From: Pleodorina starrii
Lineage: Eukaryota; Chlorophyta; Chlorophyceae; Chlamydomonadales; Volvocaceae
Assembly (NCBI GenBank): GCA_030267565.1
Contig: BRXU01000018.1
Coordinates: 1,488,001 to 1,552,000 of the forward strand
Direction: 5' to 3'
DNA: 64,000 nt
The translations under genes were made by a program, and so were the position numbers. Of this stretch, positions 34,421 through 46,192 are shown one piece after another. The notes under the pieces are model-generated. The model was not told the origin of the DNA. It searched no databases and saw only the letters and a list, made by a program, of their open reading frames with translations. Each line of letters opens with the position of its first letter. Positions within the stretch are counted from its first letter, which is position 1.

Positions 34421-35720
34421 ACCAGCGCGACTTGGCAGAGAGTCTGGCCCTTGTAATTCCGCATCCTGTTTTATAACGAGCGCCCCCTAATGGGACGCGG
34501 CAGCACGGGCTGCAAAAAGAAGGCCGCACGGGCGGGCCCTCCTACCCAAGCGTCAGCGACGCAACCCAAAGTCTTAGCAAGAAGGCAAATCCAGACGATT
34601 GCGCAATAGCCTGCTGCCCAGCGCAGGCAGCCGGCGAGCCGTGCGCCGCCACACCGAAGCATCATCAACGCAAGCGCTCCTGCAACGGCCGCCCCTGCCA
34701 AAGCGGCCGCGTAAGCTGGGCCCCGACAGCTTGCAGAAGTACACGCAGTCGACGAAGCTCCACAGGCGACGAGCGGAGCACCAGATGTCCAGTGAGCATA
34801 TTTAGCAGGGGCAAAAGGCTAGCCGTTTTCCCGGAACCGCAGTTAAGGACGTCTTCCAGCATGTAAGGTCAAAATGTGAATAAATTCCCAATAACACCTC
34901 TGCAACCCTCTTGCGTCGCCCGCGCTTGCATCCTGGGAGACGCAAGAGCGCGGGTGACGTAAGGCGCGCTCGTGTGCGAGAATGCAGGAATCTGTCGCGA
35001 CGCAGCCGCATGCCGGGCAAGACGTTCCATGCCATAGCAGACACAGCACGGCAAGGCAGGCGCGTGCTCAAGGACAGACCACGCAAACCTTGTGCCACTG
35101 ACAATTTCAAAGCATTCAAGAGTTTGTGTGTGCACGCGCGGCGTTCTGATGCCCCTCACTGCGCGTCCCCATGCGGTGGCGGTTGGTCCCAAGCAAAATA
35201 TCCCCTGCGCTGCAGAAACGCGATGTGCATGGAAAGGAATTTAGTTCATTTACTAACTACATTAAACTTATCACGACATCAGCCTAGACGGCAATAGTTT
35301 CCTCACTCCGCAATGAAAGGAAGATTGGAGCGTTCTTCCTTGCAAACATCATTTCAAAGGTTCTACGGCATGACGTTACGTGTAACTCGCGCATAAGAAT
35401 TTGTGATTCTGTAATCGCGGGTGATGACGCTCGCCCGCTTGACAGCTGACGTGAGGCACCCCAAAACGAGACACGCGTGTCGGCCTGCAAGTTTAAGAAT
35501 ATAAGCAAAAATCATGATACCGACTGCCATTGACTTCTCAGGCGAGCCTTGATGGAACCAGGCACAACAGTTTCGCGTCAGCAAACAGAATCGTACACCT
35601 ACCAGTCTCGGGCTGCTGGTATAAATGAAACAATTTCATACTTCCTGATCATCCGCGCTTTGACAAAGGTAACCTTTACTTCCTACAACGCCTGTGAGGT
35701 TACCGTTCCAGTAATTCGCC

Positions 35721-38700
35721 ATGGCCTCCAACGGTTCTTCTCGCTGGGACGGTGTCAAGCGGGTCTACAGCTCGAAGGATGTGGAGCGCCTGCGCGGTTC
35801 CGTGAAGATCGAGTACACCCTGGCTCGCATGGGTGCTGAGCGGCTATGGTCGCTGATGCACACCGAGCCGTACGTGCCGGCTCTGGGGGCCATGACGGGT
35901 GAGATGTTGGTCCTGGGCTGCGCTTGCTTCGCACAGCACGATCATAGCACCAGGATGTGTCAATTGCGCGTTTGCCGAGTCTCGTTTGCGTTTGCGCATG
36001 CTGTCTTTCCGTTGGGTGCTGCGTCGGCACACCGTGGCAACTGCTTCCGCGAGACCTTTCGAATGGTCACATCAAAGGACGGCGTCCTAATCCGTCATGT
36101 CGCACTTGTTCTAATGCAACGTTGTGCTGCATTGTAGGTGGTCAGGCGGCGGAGATGGTGGCCGCTGGTCTCAAGGCCATTTACCTGTCGGGATGGCAAG
36201 TCGCCGCCGATGCCAACTCGGCGATGCAGGTGGGCTTATGCTTCCATGTATGGATGCTTCCATTTATGTTTTGGCATTTAATAGAGGACATGACGACTGG
36301 CGCCCCCCTTCGCCCCTTGCAGACGTACCCCGATCAGAGCTTGTACCCGGTGGACTCGGTCCCGCGTGTGGTGTCTCGCATCAACAACGCGTTCCAGGTG
36401 CGCCCCATGCACTAGTGTGCTTCGCTCGCATTCGCGCTAGCCTTCAATTAACACCTTTCGTTCCCCTAACGAATTCGCGTCCGCAAGCTGTAAGCCTTGA
36501 CCGGTCTGACAACCCATTGCTGCTGTATCATGTTGCGCGTCTGTGTTCAGCCTAGTAATAGCATTTTTTGGAGGGCGCCGAAACTACCTATACATGAATA
36601 TACATGCCCTACCCCGTGCCCCTGCCAACCGTGTCTCCCCTAACCGCCGTTGCTCCCGCTCGTAATCCTCACAGCGCATGGATCAGATGCAGCACTCGGA
36701 GGGCCGCAGCGACATTCACTGGTTCGCCCCCATTGTGGCGGACGCTGAGGCTGGCTTCGGCGGCAACCTGAACGCCTTCGAGGTGCGCTAAACTGCCGTG
36801 ACCCCACCTCAACTGCCGTGACAGTTCCCCAGCGTTACACTTGTCGCCCCAGGCGGCTGTGGTTTCGGCGATAGCGGGCACAAACTTCATGCTGATACCC
36901 TGAGCGCCGAATGGTGGATGGTTGGGCGGTGTATGCACTTCTAAACAAGAAATCTCAATTGGCTGGGTGTCCAGCGCCGTCCCCTTGGGTCCACAGTAAG
37001 CAATTACGATGTGTGGACTCCACGTCGTCCTGTTTGAGGTGACGGTGTACGTCTGTATATTATCCTAACCGTTTGTTTGTGTGATTATCATGCTGTCACC
37101 CGCAGCTCATGAGGGCGCTGATTGAGGCCGGCGCGGCGGCCGTGCACTTCGAGGTAAGGGGGAACATGTGCAGTACAAAGGAAACAACAAGTACAGATTT
37201 ACAGATTGCATAGTCCCATCGGTCCGCTCCGCCACCCTTGGGACCCGCGCCCTTTTCCAGAGCGTGGGAAACGGGTTGGTCGCCGGCAGTTTCCCGTCTT
37301 GTGTTGCCGCTTGCAACCCGTTGACCTGCTGACGGTTTGTTCCCTGTTGTCGTATGCTTGTCCCACCACCACCACCACCACAGGACCAGCTGGCTTCTGC
37401 CAAGAAGTGTGGCCACATGGGCGGCAAGGTGCTGGTGCCCACTCGGGAGTTTATCCAGAAGCTGACCGCGGCGCGCCTGGCGGCCGATGTGATGGATGTG
37501 CCCACCATCATCATTGCGCGCACGGATGCGTTGGGCGCCTACCTGCTCACCAGCGACGCGGACGAGCGCGACAAGGCCTTCATGACCGGTACGGGCGTGG
37601 GGCGCCGTTGTGGGGCGCCTTTCAAGGCGATTCGGGGGGCCGGTTTGGCTTTTGCCCCGTTTGATTTGGATGCGTAAACTGATTTAAGATGACGAGGCCT
37701 AGCCACTTGCAGCCTTTTGCAGTATCGGTCTACAATGATGCGAGAATATGATTGCCTCTTTTGCAGCACTATTCGAGCCGGTTCGTGCCCTTGTCTCGCG
37801 CCGCTTAGCTTGAATCACTATGGATGGGCTTTCATTCGGCACGTGGTGCATGTGATGCCCTGCGGCACAGCATTAAGCGTCATGCCGTTGTATGTGGTTG
37901 TGTAACAGGCGAGCGAACTGCCGAGGGCTTCTACGCCGTCCGGGGTGGCATTGACGCCGCCATCGCCCGCGGTCTGGCCTACGCTCCCTACGCCGACATG
38001 GTGTGGTTCGAGACGTCGGAGCCCAGCATGGAGGAGGCCAAGAAGTGAGTCGAATGTGGTTTTGGAGCTTGCTGGGAACGAGTAAAGCTCGAGGGGACCA
38101 CGGGGGCTGTTGTTTTACGAGTCCTTCACTTCTCGTTACTACCGGTACCTGAACGTCCATTGCCATGCTGGGCCCGTGCGACCGTGCGATCGTCTTCCTT
38201 TTTGGGGTATTTCCTGGCATTACGGTAACCTGGCATTAACCGGATATCGCCCCTTTTGTGCGGCCCCCGCTATCAGGTTCGCTGAGGCCATCCACGCGCA
38301 GTACCCTGGCAAGCTGCTCGCGTACAATTGCTCGCCGTCGTTCAACTGGAAGAAGAAGCTGTCTGACGAGGACATCGCTCGCTTCCAGGCGACCCTGGGC
38401 AGCTGGGGCTACAAGTTCCAGTTCATTACGCTGGCGGGCTTCCACGCGCTCAACTACTCGATGTTCAGCCTCGCCAAGGAGTACGCCGGGCGAGGTGGGT
38501 CATGGCTTGGTGGGCGTGAGGGTAGGCGTGCGCTGCGTAGGCTGGAGGGGCTCCCGGCCTGCACAGCCAGCTTTCGGCAGAGTGTCAGCTGAGGTTGTTT
38601 GGCCCGTGTTCCGCGAGTTCAGATCCCCCGAATTCCGGAACGGGGCGCGGCTGGTGCAGTGCCTGTGTTTTTAGTTTCCGCGTTTCTGACACCGGGCTAC

Positions 38701-39041
38701 ATAGCCTTGACCCACAATCCGCACATCGCTGCTTTACCCCCGCGTGCCGTATTGACCCCGAGTGCCGGGTCGTGACTTTTCCTCTTGGGTGGTACGCTGA
38801 CCTGCTGCTACCGCTGGTGCCTCGCCCCTGTTGTGACTTGTGCGCCTGTGCAGGCATGTCTGCGTACGCTGAGCTGCAGCAGAACGAGTTCGCTGCCGAG
38901 AAGCTCGGCTACACGGCGACGACACACCAGAAGTTCGTGGGCACGGGTTACTTCGACCTGCTCAGCCAGGTCATCAGCGAGGGCACGTCGTCCGTGTGTG
39001 CGCTCAAGGGCAGCACGGAGGAGGAGCAGTTCGAGCACTGA
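35721..39041 (+). CDS. ICL1: Isocitrate lyase (415 aa)
   Basis: This enzyme splits isocitrate into glyoxylate and succinate, the first glyoxylate-cycle step, needed for growth on acetate. Nine exons join in phase: 35721-35898, 36138-36229, 36323-36397, 36675-36782, 37106-37153, 37384-37588, 37909-38044, 38277-38494 and 38854-39041. The catalytic loop KKCGHMGGK is at 174-182 with the active-site Cys at 176. The substrate-binding NCSPSFNW stretch is at 298-305. [13 protein letters not shown] lies near the N-terminus. Length 415 fits the short algal/bacterial-size form, not the roughly 575-residue higher-plant form. The ATG sits in a good context (GCCATGGCC). The C-terminus ends QFEH, with no SKL-type peroxisomal signal. 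In Chlamydomonas the gene is acetate-induced; no regulatory site is visible here. Confidence 0.97.
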
Positions 39042-41451
39042 GCGGGCGAGCAAGCGAGCAGTCTCCAGCTAGTCTGCAGCTTTGGGAGGCGGGTGCTGCC
39101 TCTGCGCCGGCTCCGCTTGGCCCATTGCAGCAGCGTTGGAGAGTGGTAGCGGCAGCGTTGCATTGCTGGCAATTGCGGACGTTGGGAAGGATAGGGTATA
39201 CACAGATATGCGGTACCCAGGAGCGCACACGAGGGCGAAGTCTTTGCGCGCTTATGTATGTGCGAGCTCCCGCTAGCAGGGAATGCGGCCGTTGAGAAGC
39301 GCGCCGTGGGTTTCCCGGGGGGCTTCGTGAGACATGCATGATGCTTTAGGCAGGACTGTTAGTTGTTTGTAGTCGCAAAACCACAATAGTTTGGCAGTTT
39401 TGCACGGCGTTTTGTTATTGTTGCTCGACAGCTGCAACCGTCTTTCGGCGGAGATGCAGGTTACGGCTTGCTCTGGGTGCCGTACACCGCCACACGGTTC
39501 CTTCTTTTGGATAATGCGCTGCCATGTGGTTTCTTTATGGCAAGCACTGTTCATTGCCTGCTTATTTTTTTGTCTGCTGACGGAGATGACTTGACAACTG
39601 ACATACTTGACATGCTGACTTGTCCACTGGACCTGTTGGTTGCTTCCTGGCGCACGCATGTGCCCAACCAAGAGCAGAGGTCCGACTACGCACGTGTGTT
39701 GGGATTGCTCTGACCACGGTGGCTGTAAAATAAATGCTTGTCTGGTGTCGCAGCTGGTTGCAAGGAAGGCGAGGGTGCACGATGGCAGTGCAGCGATTGA
39801 ACTGGGTATCACGGGCAGAAGCGGGCAGACATCAGGGGTCCAGCAGCAGCGAATCCTTGTCGCAAAAGGTTTCACACAAGAGGCACAGTTCTGCATAGCC
39901 AGTATGTTTCCCCTCCTGTATGTCCATAGGATGAAAGGTGTAATGGCATACTCTTACTGAACGTGGACGAGGCCTTACTGGGTAGACCGGATACCGAAGC
40001 ATAACCGCACGAGGCGCACTGTGCATCAGGTTAGGGAAGGAGTGGCCCCGTTTCTGCAGTCAACTTCTCACACGGCCATGCTCTCTTTGCTCTCTTTGTA
40101 AATGCCCGGTACGCAGGCCTAGGAGAACAGCCTGCGGTATGCTGGGCATGCGCGCGATTGCGACACCCCTCCCATGGCAACAACTAGACAACACCGAGGC
40201 TATTAAACCGATCCGGCGGACGTTGTGCGGCAGCGAATCGACTGAAGTCCGCGAAATCCGGCCCCACAGCGATGAAGTGGGCCCCGTGCAATGGTATGAA
40301 GCACCGCCCATTACCTTGAGCGAGCCAAATGCAACACGGTCATGAGCCGCGCGGCAGCGTGGAGCCAATATGCATGCTGCCGTTCATGCATGTCCCCAAA
40401 GCCCCGATATTGGCATTGGTGCGGAAGCTCAGCCGGTCAGGAGTCCTGCCGGTGTGTGGCACCCAAGCGGGTGGTAAGGGTGACTTGCGTGATGATGGCG
40501 GGCACCACCACGCGCCGAACGCAGCGGGCATCACCCACGGGTTTTCATCATTGCTTCCGCACAGAGTGCAAGGGGTTCGCCGCACCACACCGTGCGCGGG
40601 CAGGCGGGAGCGCGGCAGCAGCGGTGCAGCGCGCGGATTACAGCAGGACAACCGTGCACAGAGGGGCCCCCCATGTTGGGGGATGCCAACCATTGCACAA
40701 CATGGCTGTCCTTCCGAAGCCAGCGTGCACACTTTTTGCCACCCGCGGGCGCCCAACAAGCCTTGGCGAAGGTGGGCACAGGCGCTCGCCCAGATCGTGA
40801 GACATGCCGGCACTACGCGAGCCACCCAGGGAACCCCTTACTATGGAGCCGTTTTCTCAGGCATTATTATCTATCATTGCGCCGCGGTCCGGGCACTCAG
40901 ATTTGGCTCGTCTTCTCCAACTGCTCAGCAGCTCCCTGGAAGGCCGCACGTGCGCCTAAGGCATGCTCTCGTCAGGGCGAGGACCTTCCCTGGTTCCCTT
41001 AGTTATGGTTGGTTGCCCCTGAGATGCCTCATCTTGAAAACTCGGTGGAAATCATCGCCGGTCGCAAAGACCAGCTCAGCTTTTGGCTCATTATATTCAA
41101 GGGCAGGGCCATCCAAGCCAATACCTAAGGAATTCTGAGGGAAAACAGATGAGCGAGCATCGGGAGGAGGTACTTAAGTGCATTCGTACTCGTACTCGGA
41201 TTCTGAATCGGTTTGAACTAGGACCGACACATCGACTCTCAGGCCTTTGCACACCAGGCAGCAACCCTGGCACATAATCACTTTGCTCTTCCGCTCGTTT
41301 CTTGTACTGTTGGCTTTACACCCGCGCGAGGCGGAGGTGCAATTTCCAAAATTGTTTGCATAGACAGAAAGCGAGGCTGCCCTGATAAAAACTTCTTCTT
41401 TGGTCCTTACACGTCATGTATCTTGCCTGAGGCTAAACCAACAGCGCGCTC
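39042..41451. other. 2.4-kb spacer
   Basis: The first roughly 700 bases are probably the ICL1 3' UTR, ending near the TGTAA at 39724. The rest contains open frames on both strands (for example around 40330-41140) without recognisable domains or repeats. Decayed mobile sequence is possible but not shown. The right end must hold the promoter of the next gene. Confidence 0.5.
39724..39728 (+). terminator. TGTAA polyadenylation signal
   Basis: TGTAA in GGCTGTAAAATAAATG lies 683 bases after the ICL1 stop. I found no earlier copy between the stop and this point. Confidence 0.5.
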
Positions 41452-44400
41452 ATGTCCGTCAAGGTGCGCGCTGAAATCTCATTCAGACGGATACGGGTCT
41501 CTCCAGGTCTGTCCCTGCCACTCGAACAAACTCAGGCTAAGTGTGACAAATGATCTACAGGTCGAGTACGGTGATGGCGAGCTTGCCAGCTCGTCCTTCT
41601 GGCTGCCATCGCCTTTGCTGCAGGTGAATCGCGCTCCTAAGCTTCGTATAGCTCACGAGTAGCCACGGCTGGCTTACATAATTCCTATGTTTCGTATTTT
41701 CAGGACAACCCCGCAACTTCAGTCTCCAGGAGCAGCATTGCCGCAAGCACTGGCTCAAGAGCCTTGCGCCCCGGGGACTGGCGTCGTGCCGCAGCGGCGG
41801 AGACGGGTGGCGAGCCTGTGCAGGCACCGTCGCGTGACCTTCACTACCCAGAAGACACGCCAAACATCGATGATGTTCATTCACCAGCATCCGTGAATTT
41901 CGATATCGGCACGGTGCCCCGCACCGCCTCGCCGCTGGTTCCAAGAGCCCTTGCCGCAAGTTCGGTGCTCAGCGGTCGCGGAGCCAGCAACGCTGTCGGT
42001 GAGGCACACAGCAAAGTCATTCTGACGCGCAGGTTCGGTGTGTTGGGTAGTTGGGAAGCAAGTTGACATCTGTGCGCCCTCCGTGCAACAGGTCAGGCGG
42101 CCGCGAGTCGGCATCTTGGGTCGCCGTCGTCCGTCGTTTCCTTGAGCGGGGGAGAGGCTTCTTTTCGGCTAGACTGCCCGGAACTGGACAGCCCAATTCA
42201 GGACGCCAGCCCAACAGAGATGTCGCCTGTCCGGCCACGCCGCGCATTTCCGGTGGAGTCGGAGCTGTCAACGCCGGGCTCAGACGGTTACGCCAGCCCA
42301 AGTGTGCTTTTCGTTATCCGGCCGTCCTCGATGATGCGGTCGAGCGTGCAGAACCCCCTGTACGTGGACAGGTGAGATTTCGCCCGTCCGAAATCCTACA
42401 TGGCAACTGGAATGGGTTTAGCTGTGAACACGTTTTAAAGCTGCAAGCAACGGGTTTGGCGACCGTCGGGGGGGGGGCAATACGCCTAGCCCGCTTTCTA
42501 CGCGAGGAAGCGGGAGGGGAAGAGGGGCATGCGTTGTAGACGCAGGCACTGGGAGCGCCTTGGCGTCATTGGCGTTTCGTTGGAATGCAGGCTTCTGCAG
42601 CCGTGTGATTAGGAATGCACTTTGTACGCCATTGCGTTTAATCGCCCGCAACTCGTGGACTTCCCCCATACAAATGCTCTTGCAGGCCCACTCCGTCCGA
42701 TGGCGACAACGTCGCCAAAGCCCTGGTGCTATCGCCGTGTGCGGACCGCAGCCCAGCGTCCAGGCTGCCAAGGCAAACCTTTGAATCTGGCTGGAGCAGC
42801 CCCTCTTCCGCAGAGCAGTCCATCTCGCTGAACCCGTCGCAGCATGACGACAGGCTGTCACCACTCCCGCATCTGGAAGCGACGTCTTCGCCGGGGGTTT
42901 CCTCGATGCGCCAGGCGATCCCCTCGCTGTCACGGATGGACCTGGAGACTCCCCGCCGCATCATCAAAAACCTTTCAATGCCGCATGACGCTATCGCGGG
43001 TGTCGACCTCGCAGCCGCGGCTCGCGCCACGTCGCCACGCGGGCAGCGCGCGGAGCTTGGCCTTCCGACGCCCTGCTCCGCTGCCTTGCCGCTGGGGGTC
43101 GGACAGATGGCCGTTCCCGCCATTGCAGGTAACGCAGCCGATAGCAGCAGCAAGGCAGCTGTTGATACGGCTGCGTCCAGCCCACGCTTGGGCAAGTCGG
43201 CGGCAGAGCAACCTGGCAGCGCGAAGGCGGACAACGTCAATGGCGGTCACACGTTTTTGGACTTGGACGACACTATCGTGGCTGGGCGCACGTTGGATCA
43301 GACACCCCGCAAGGCCGCCAGAGCGGCCACGCAGAGCGGCGAGCAGGAACGGCACGTTGCCGTCAAGGGAGCGCACAAGAAGCAGCGCGCGGAGCCCAAG
43401 CTGGCGCAGCAGCTCCCAATGTGTCAGAGGGGGCTGGAGCTGGGGCAGCAGCGTGCCATGCGCAGCAGTGGCTGGCTGCGCACGTTCGTATCCTGGGTTC
43501 TGCTGCCACTGGTGATGGTGGTGCTGGCGGGGAGCCTCTTCAGCAGCGTCGAGCGTTTGACCCCGGTCCCCAGGTATGTTTGCGTGTCATTCACCGCGCA
43601 ACCTGCTGAGTAATCTCCGTCATTAGATGTACAACTGACCGCGAATCGCCTTTCTTACCTCAGCGTGGCCGTGATGGCCGGGTACAAGACTGGCCCGGTG
43701 TGCTTCCGGGAGCAGTACCCTGGGGCAAACAGCGTGTTGCCGTCTACGCGCTCCACGAGACTTTCGACGTGAGTACTGCTAGTAATGTTGCTTATAGATG
43801 CACAATGTTCCGACGCCGTCCTCTCTTGCTGCTCTAAACTAACAGACGTTCATCATTTCCCTCAGGGCGAACGCGACGGCATCCCCGGAACGTGCCCTGC
43901 CATACCCTGGGCTAGTCCCTTTCTGCTGGCGGCAGCTGCCAAACTGCCACGTCCTTGACGGGCTTACGTCGCCTGTCCCCAGCGTGGTGTCTACTCCGGG
44001 CGTCGTTAGCGCCTCGAGCGAGCCGAGCGGCATCATTGCTCACGTCGACCTCTCGGCGGCTGCGGCGGACGTAATGACGATTGCGGAGCGCCCCGAGGTT
44101 ACCAGCTTCGCGCCTGACGTGCAGCTGAGTTCTGGCGTTGCTGACGCTGAGGAGCGGCTTCCGATTGCTCCTAATTCGGCAATCTCGCAGCTGGGTTTCG
44201 GTGACGCCGACGCAGTGGGGCAGCTACCTATCGTTTCTGCCTTAGCACCCGTGCAGCTGGGCCCCGGCGATGCTATCGCTGTGGGACAGCTGCCGAGCGC
44301 ATCTGGCTATCCATCGCCACCAGCAGAAAATGACATGCATGCTGGGCACATCTCGGCCCCGGAGATGGGGACTGGTGCAGAGCCTGTCGTACAGGAGCTT

Positions 44401-45408
44401 GCTCAGCCAAGTGAGCAGACAGCAGCAAGTATTGACACCAGCGCCATCATCCTGGACGGTGATTTCGCCGCCGACATGACCACTGCCGCTGCGGAACGGC
44501 CTGAGCAGTACCCCGATGTGCCTCCCAGCTGGGACAACTTCGCCCCGGAGCAGGATGCGCTAGACGCAGATTCGCCGAGCCTACGCGATGAACCAGCGGT
44601 AGAACAGCTTGCTGAGGTGGCTGCGGCGCCGGACTCTTTCGCGCTACGTGACTTGACCGCTGAGGCGCCCGCGGGAGATACGGATTCGCATACTCGCCCT
44701 GACATCTCGGAGGTTGCGGAGGGCGCAGTTCAAGCCGCTGAGGACGACGTCCCCGCCGATTCGGCGCCTGGCTTCCCTTCTGGCATGCCAACCTGTGAGG
44801 CGCCTCCAGTGGCTTCAGTTGAAGCCGCTGAGGAATTTGTCACCGCTGACTCTACGCCTTACTTCGCTGCGTACGGAACGCTCCCTGAGGCTTCATCCGA
44901 TCCGACGGATGTCGAGGATGGTTCCCTGGCGGCGTCGGATACTGTCCATTGGCTCTTTGCAGCGCGGATGTACGGCTGGACCCTGCCGGAGTTCCTGTTG
45001 GGCGTGATCGGCGCCTGCCTGGCCGGCGGGTTGCTAGCATGGACCGTGGAATTCCTGGGTTCGCACACGCAGCGTCGGCCGCGTGCCAACAAGCTCGACG
45101 GCAGCGTGGTTCGTGCAACCCTGCAACCATCTCCGTCACCTGAAGCACCGGCTGGGCGCATCCTTCGGCTCAAATGGCCTCAAGGTATGCTCACTTCGTT
45201 GAAGTACCCGTCCGTGATGGCGATCTCTTGGCTGACCCGTTGGCACTGGCTTGATTTCCGTGCAGGTGCAGATGCTTCGGCAATGGAGGATCAGGTGGCG
45301 TCGGATATCGTCTCTATGCAGGCCCCTTACAATGATAACGCTCAGCACGAGCAAGCGACGGGTTCGCTGGTGTGGACCGGCAACAAGCTCGTGTATTTCG
45401 AGGGGTGA
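41452..45408 (+). CDS. Unrecognised protein with two predicted membrane helices (about 1,013 aa)
   Basis: I do not recognise the family. Exons joined in phase are 41452-41463, 41704-41998, 42092-42371, 42686-43573, 43664-43768, 43866-45184 and 45266-45408. The N-terminal 450 residues are Ser/Pro/Ala-rich and probably disordered. A first hydrophobic helix (TFVSWVLLPLVMVVLAGSLF) lies near 460-480. Right after it come a Cys-containing stretch (YKTGPVCFREQYPGA) and PFCWRQLPNCHVLDG. About 350 residues of acidic, Ala/Asp/Glu-rich, loosely repeated sequence follow. The second helix (LPEFLLGVIGACLAGGLLAW) is near 895-920, and the C-terminus ends LVWTGNKLVYFEG. A hairpin topology with a long acidic loop is one reading. 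The 12-base first exon (MSVK) is inferred from phase and a GTGCGC donor and is the weakest point. The intron 45185-45265 is in frame and could be retained. Confidence 0.65.
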
Positions 45409-46192
45409 CCGAAAATTCGCCAGCGGCTAATTGATTACAGGATTGTAAGGTTCAGACGCCAGTTAAGATCGTCTTTTGGGGGCTGAAGTCTATGTGCGTC
45501 CGGCCGTGCTTCCAGTATGCACATGCAAAATGACCGGACAACGTGGTAACCACGCATTTCAACTTCAATCCAACATGTAAGGCACGAAGTCTATCCGATT
45601 GAGGAATCTTTAAACCACCTCCAGCGTTCCTCCAGCGCTCCGAATCAACCGCTACCCCTGCCCAGCATAGAAAATGAGCAATGCTGTAATGAAAGATCAT
45701 AGGAAAGGACATTCGGTGCAGACGAAGACACAAAACTGGTGCAGTCTACCCGAGCTTGCAATGCCACTGTCGAAGACGTACAAGAACGATACACGAAACA
45801 TTCCGCCCGACACAACCAGCGCCGGCAACACACGCGCAGTGTGGGCTGCTATCTGGCGCTCAACGAACGCCGCCGGCGAGCAACACCTCCGCCGTGTTGC
45901 TCTGCGCGCTCAGCGGCCGCTCCCGCCTGCTGCCCGTGATGGCCAGCGCCGCGCTCCCAGCTCCATGCAAGGGCGGCACCGCACCACCGCTCAGCGCACC
46001 GCTGAGCACGCGGTCGATTGAGTGGCTGCTCGACGGGCTGCGGCTGTAAACCCGTGACCAGCTGCGCGCGGGAGGAAGCGAGGGCGGAGGGGCGCGGGCG
46101 GATTGACGGCCGTCAAACGCTTGCAATCAGTTGAGCTGGTGCAACATGGCGCCCAGCACAACGAACCACATGGGGCATAAACGGCATGCTAC
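45409..46192. other. Convergent 3' spacer
   Basis: This lies between the stops of the two-helix protein (plus) and the CCDC6-like gene (minus), so it should hold both 3' UTRs. TGTAA occurs on the plus strand at 45444 and 45576. The open frames here have no family resemblance. Confidence 0.6.
45444..45448 (+). terminator. TGTAA polyadenylation signal
   Basis: TGTAA in GGATTGTAAGG lies 36 bases after the stop of the two-helix protein gene. A second copy at 45576 may be the one used. Confidence 0.45.

Larger units (their letters stand above)
31253..35720. other. 4.5-kb spacer with short repeats
   Basis: No gene is recognised. It begins with the 3' UTR of the TMEM45-like gene and ends with the isocitrate lyase promoter and leader. 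Between lie several simple duplications: a 12-base unit GTGATCCCTCGC twice at 32624-32647, a repeated AAGGGTATGCGCGT-type motif near 33225-33255, CATATTCG copies near 33300-33320, a hairpin pair near 34153-34190, and a 62/63-bp tandem duplication at 34296-34420. Short open frames here show no family resemblance. Confidence 0.6.

Noticed and set aside
35721..39041. Bacterial transfer of isocitrate lyase because of its short length
   Set aside because: The gene has eight spliceosomal introns and host-like base use, and the short form is normal for Chlamydomonas.
40329..41138. A 269-codon open frame in the spacer after ICL1
   Set aside because: No domain, no conserved pattern, and equally long frames exist on the opposite strand. 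It may be decayed mobile DNA, but nothing shows that.
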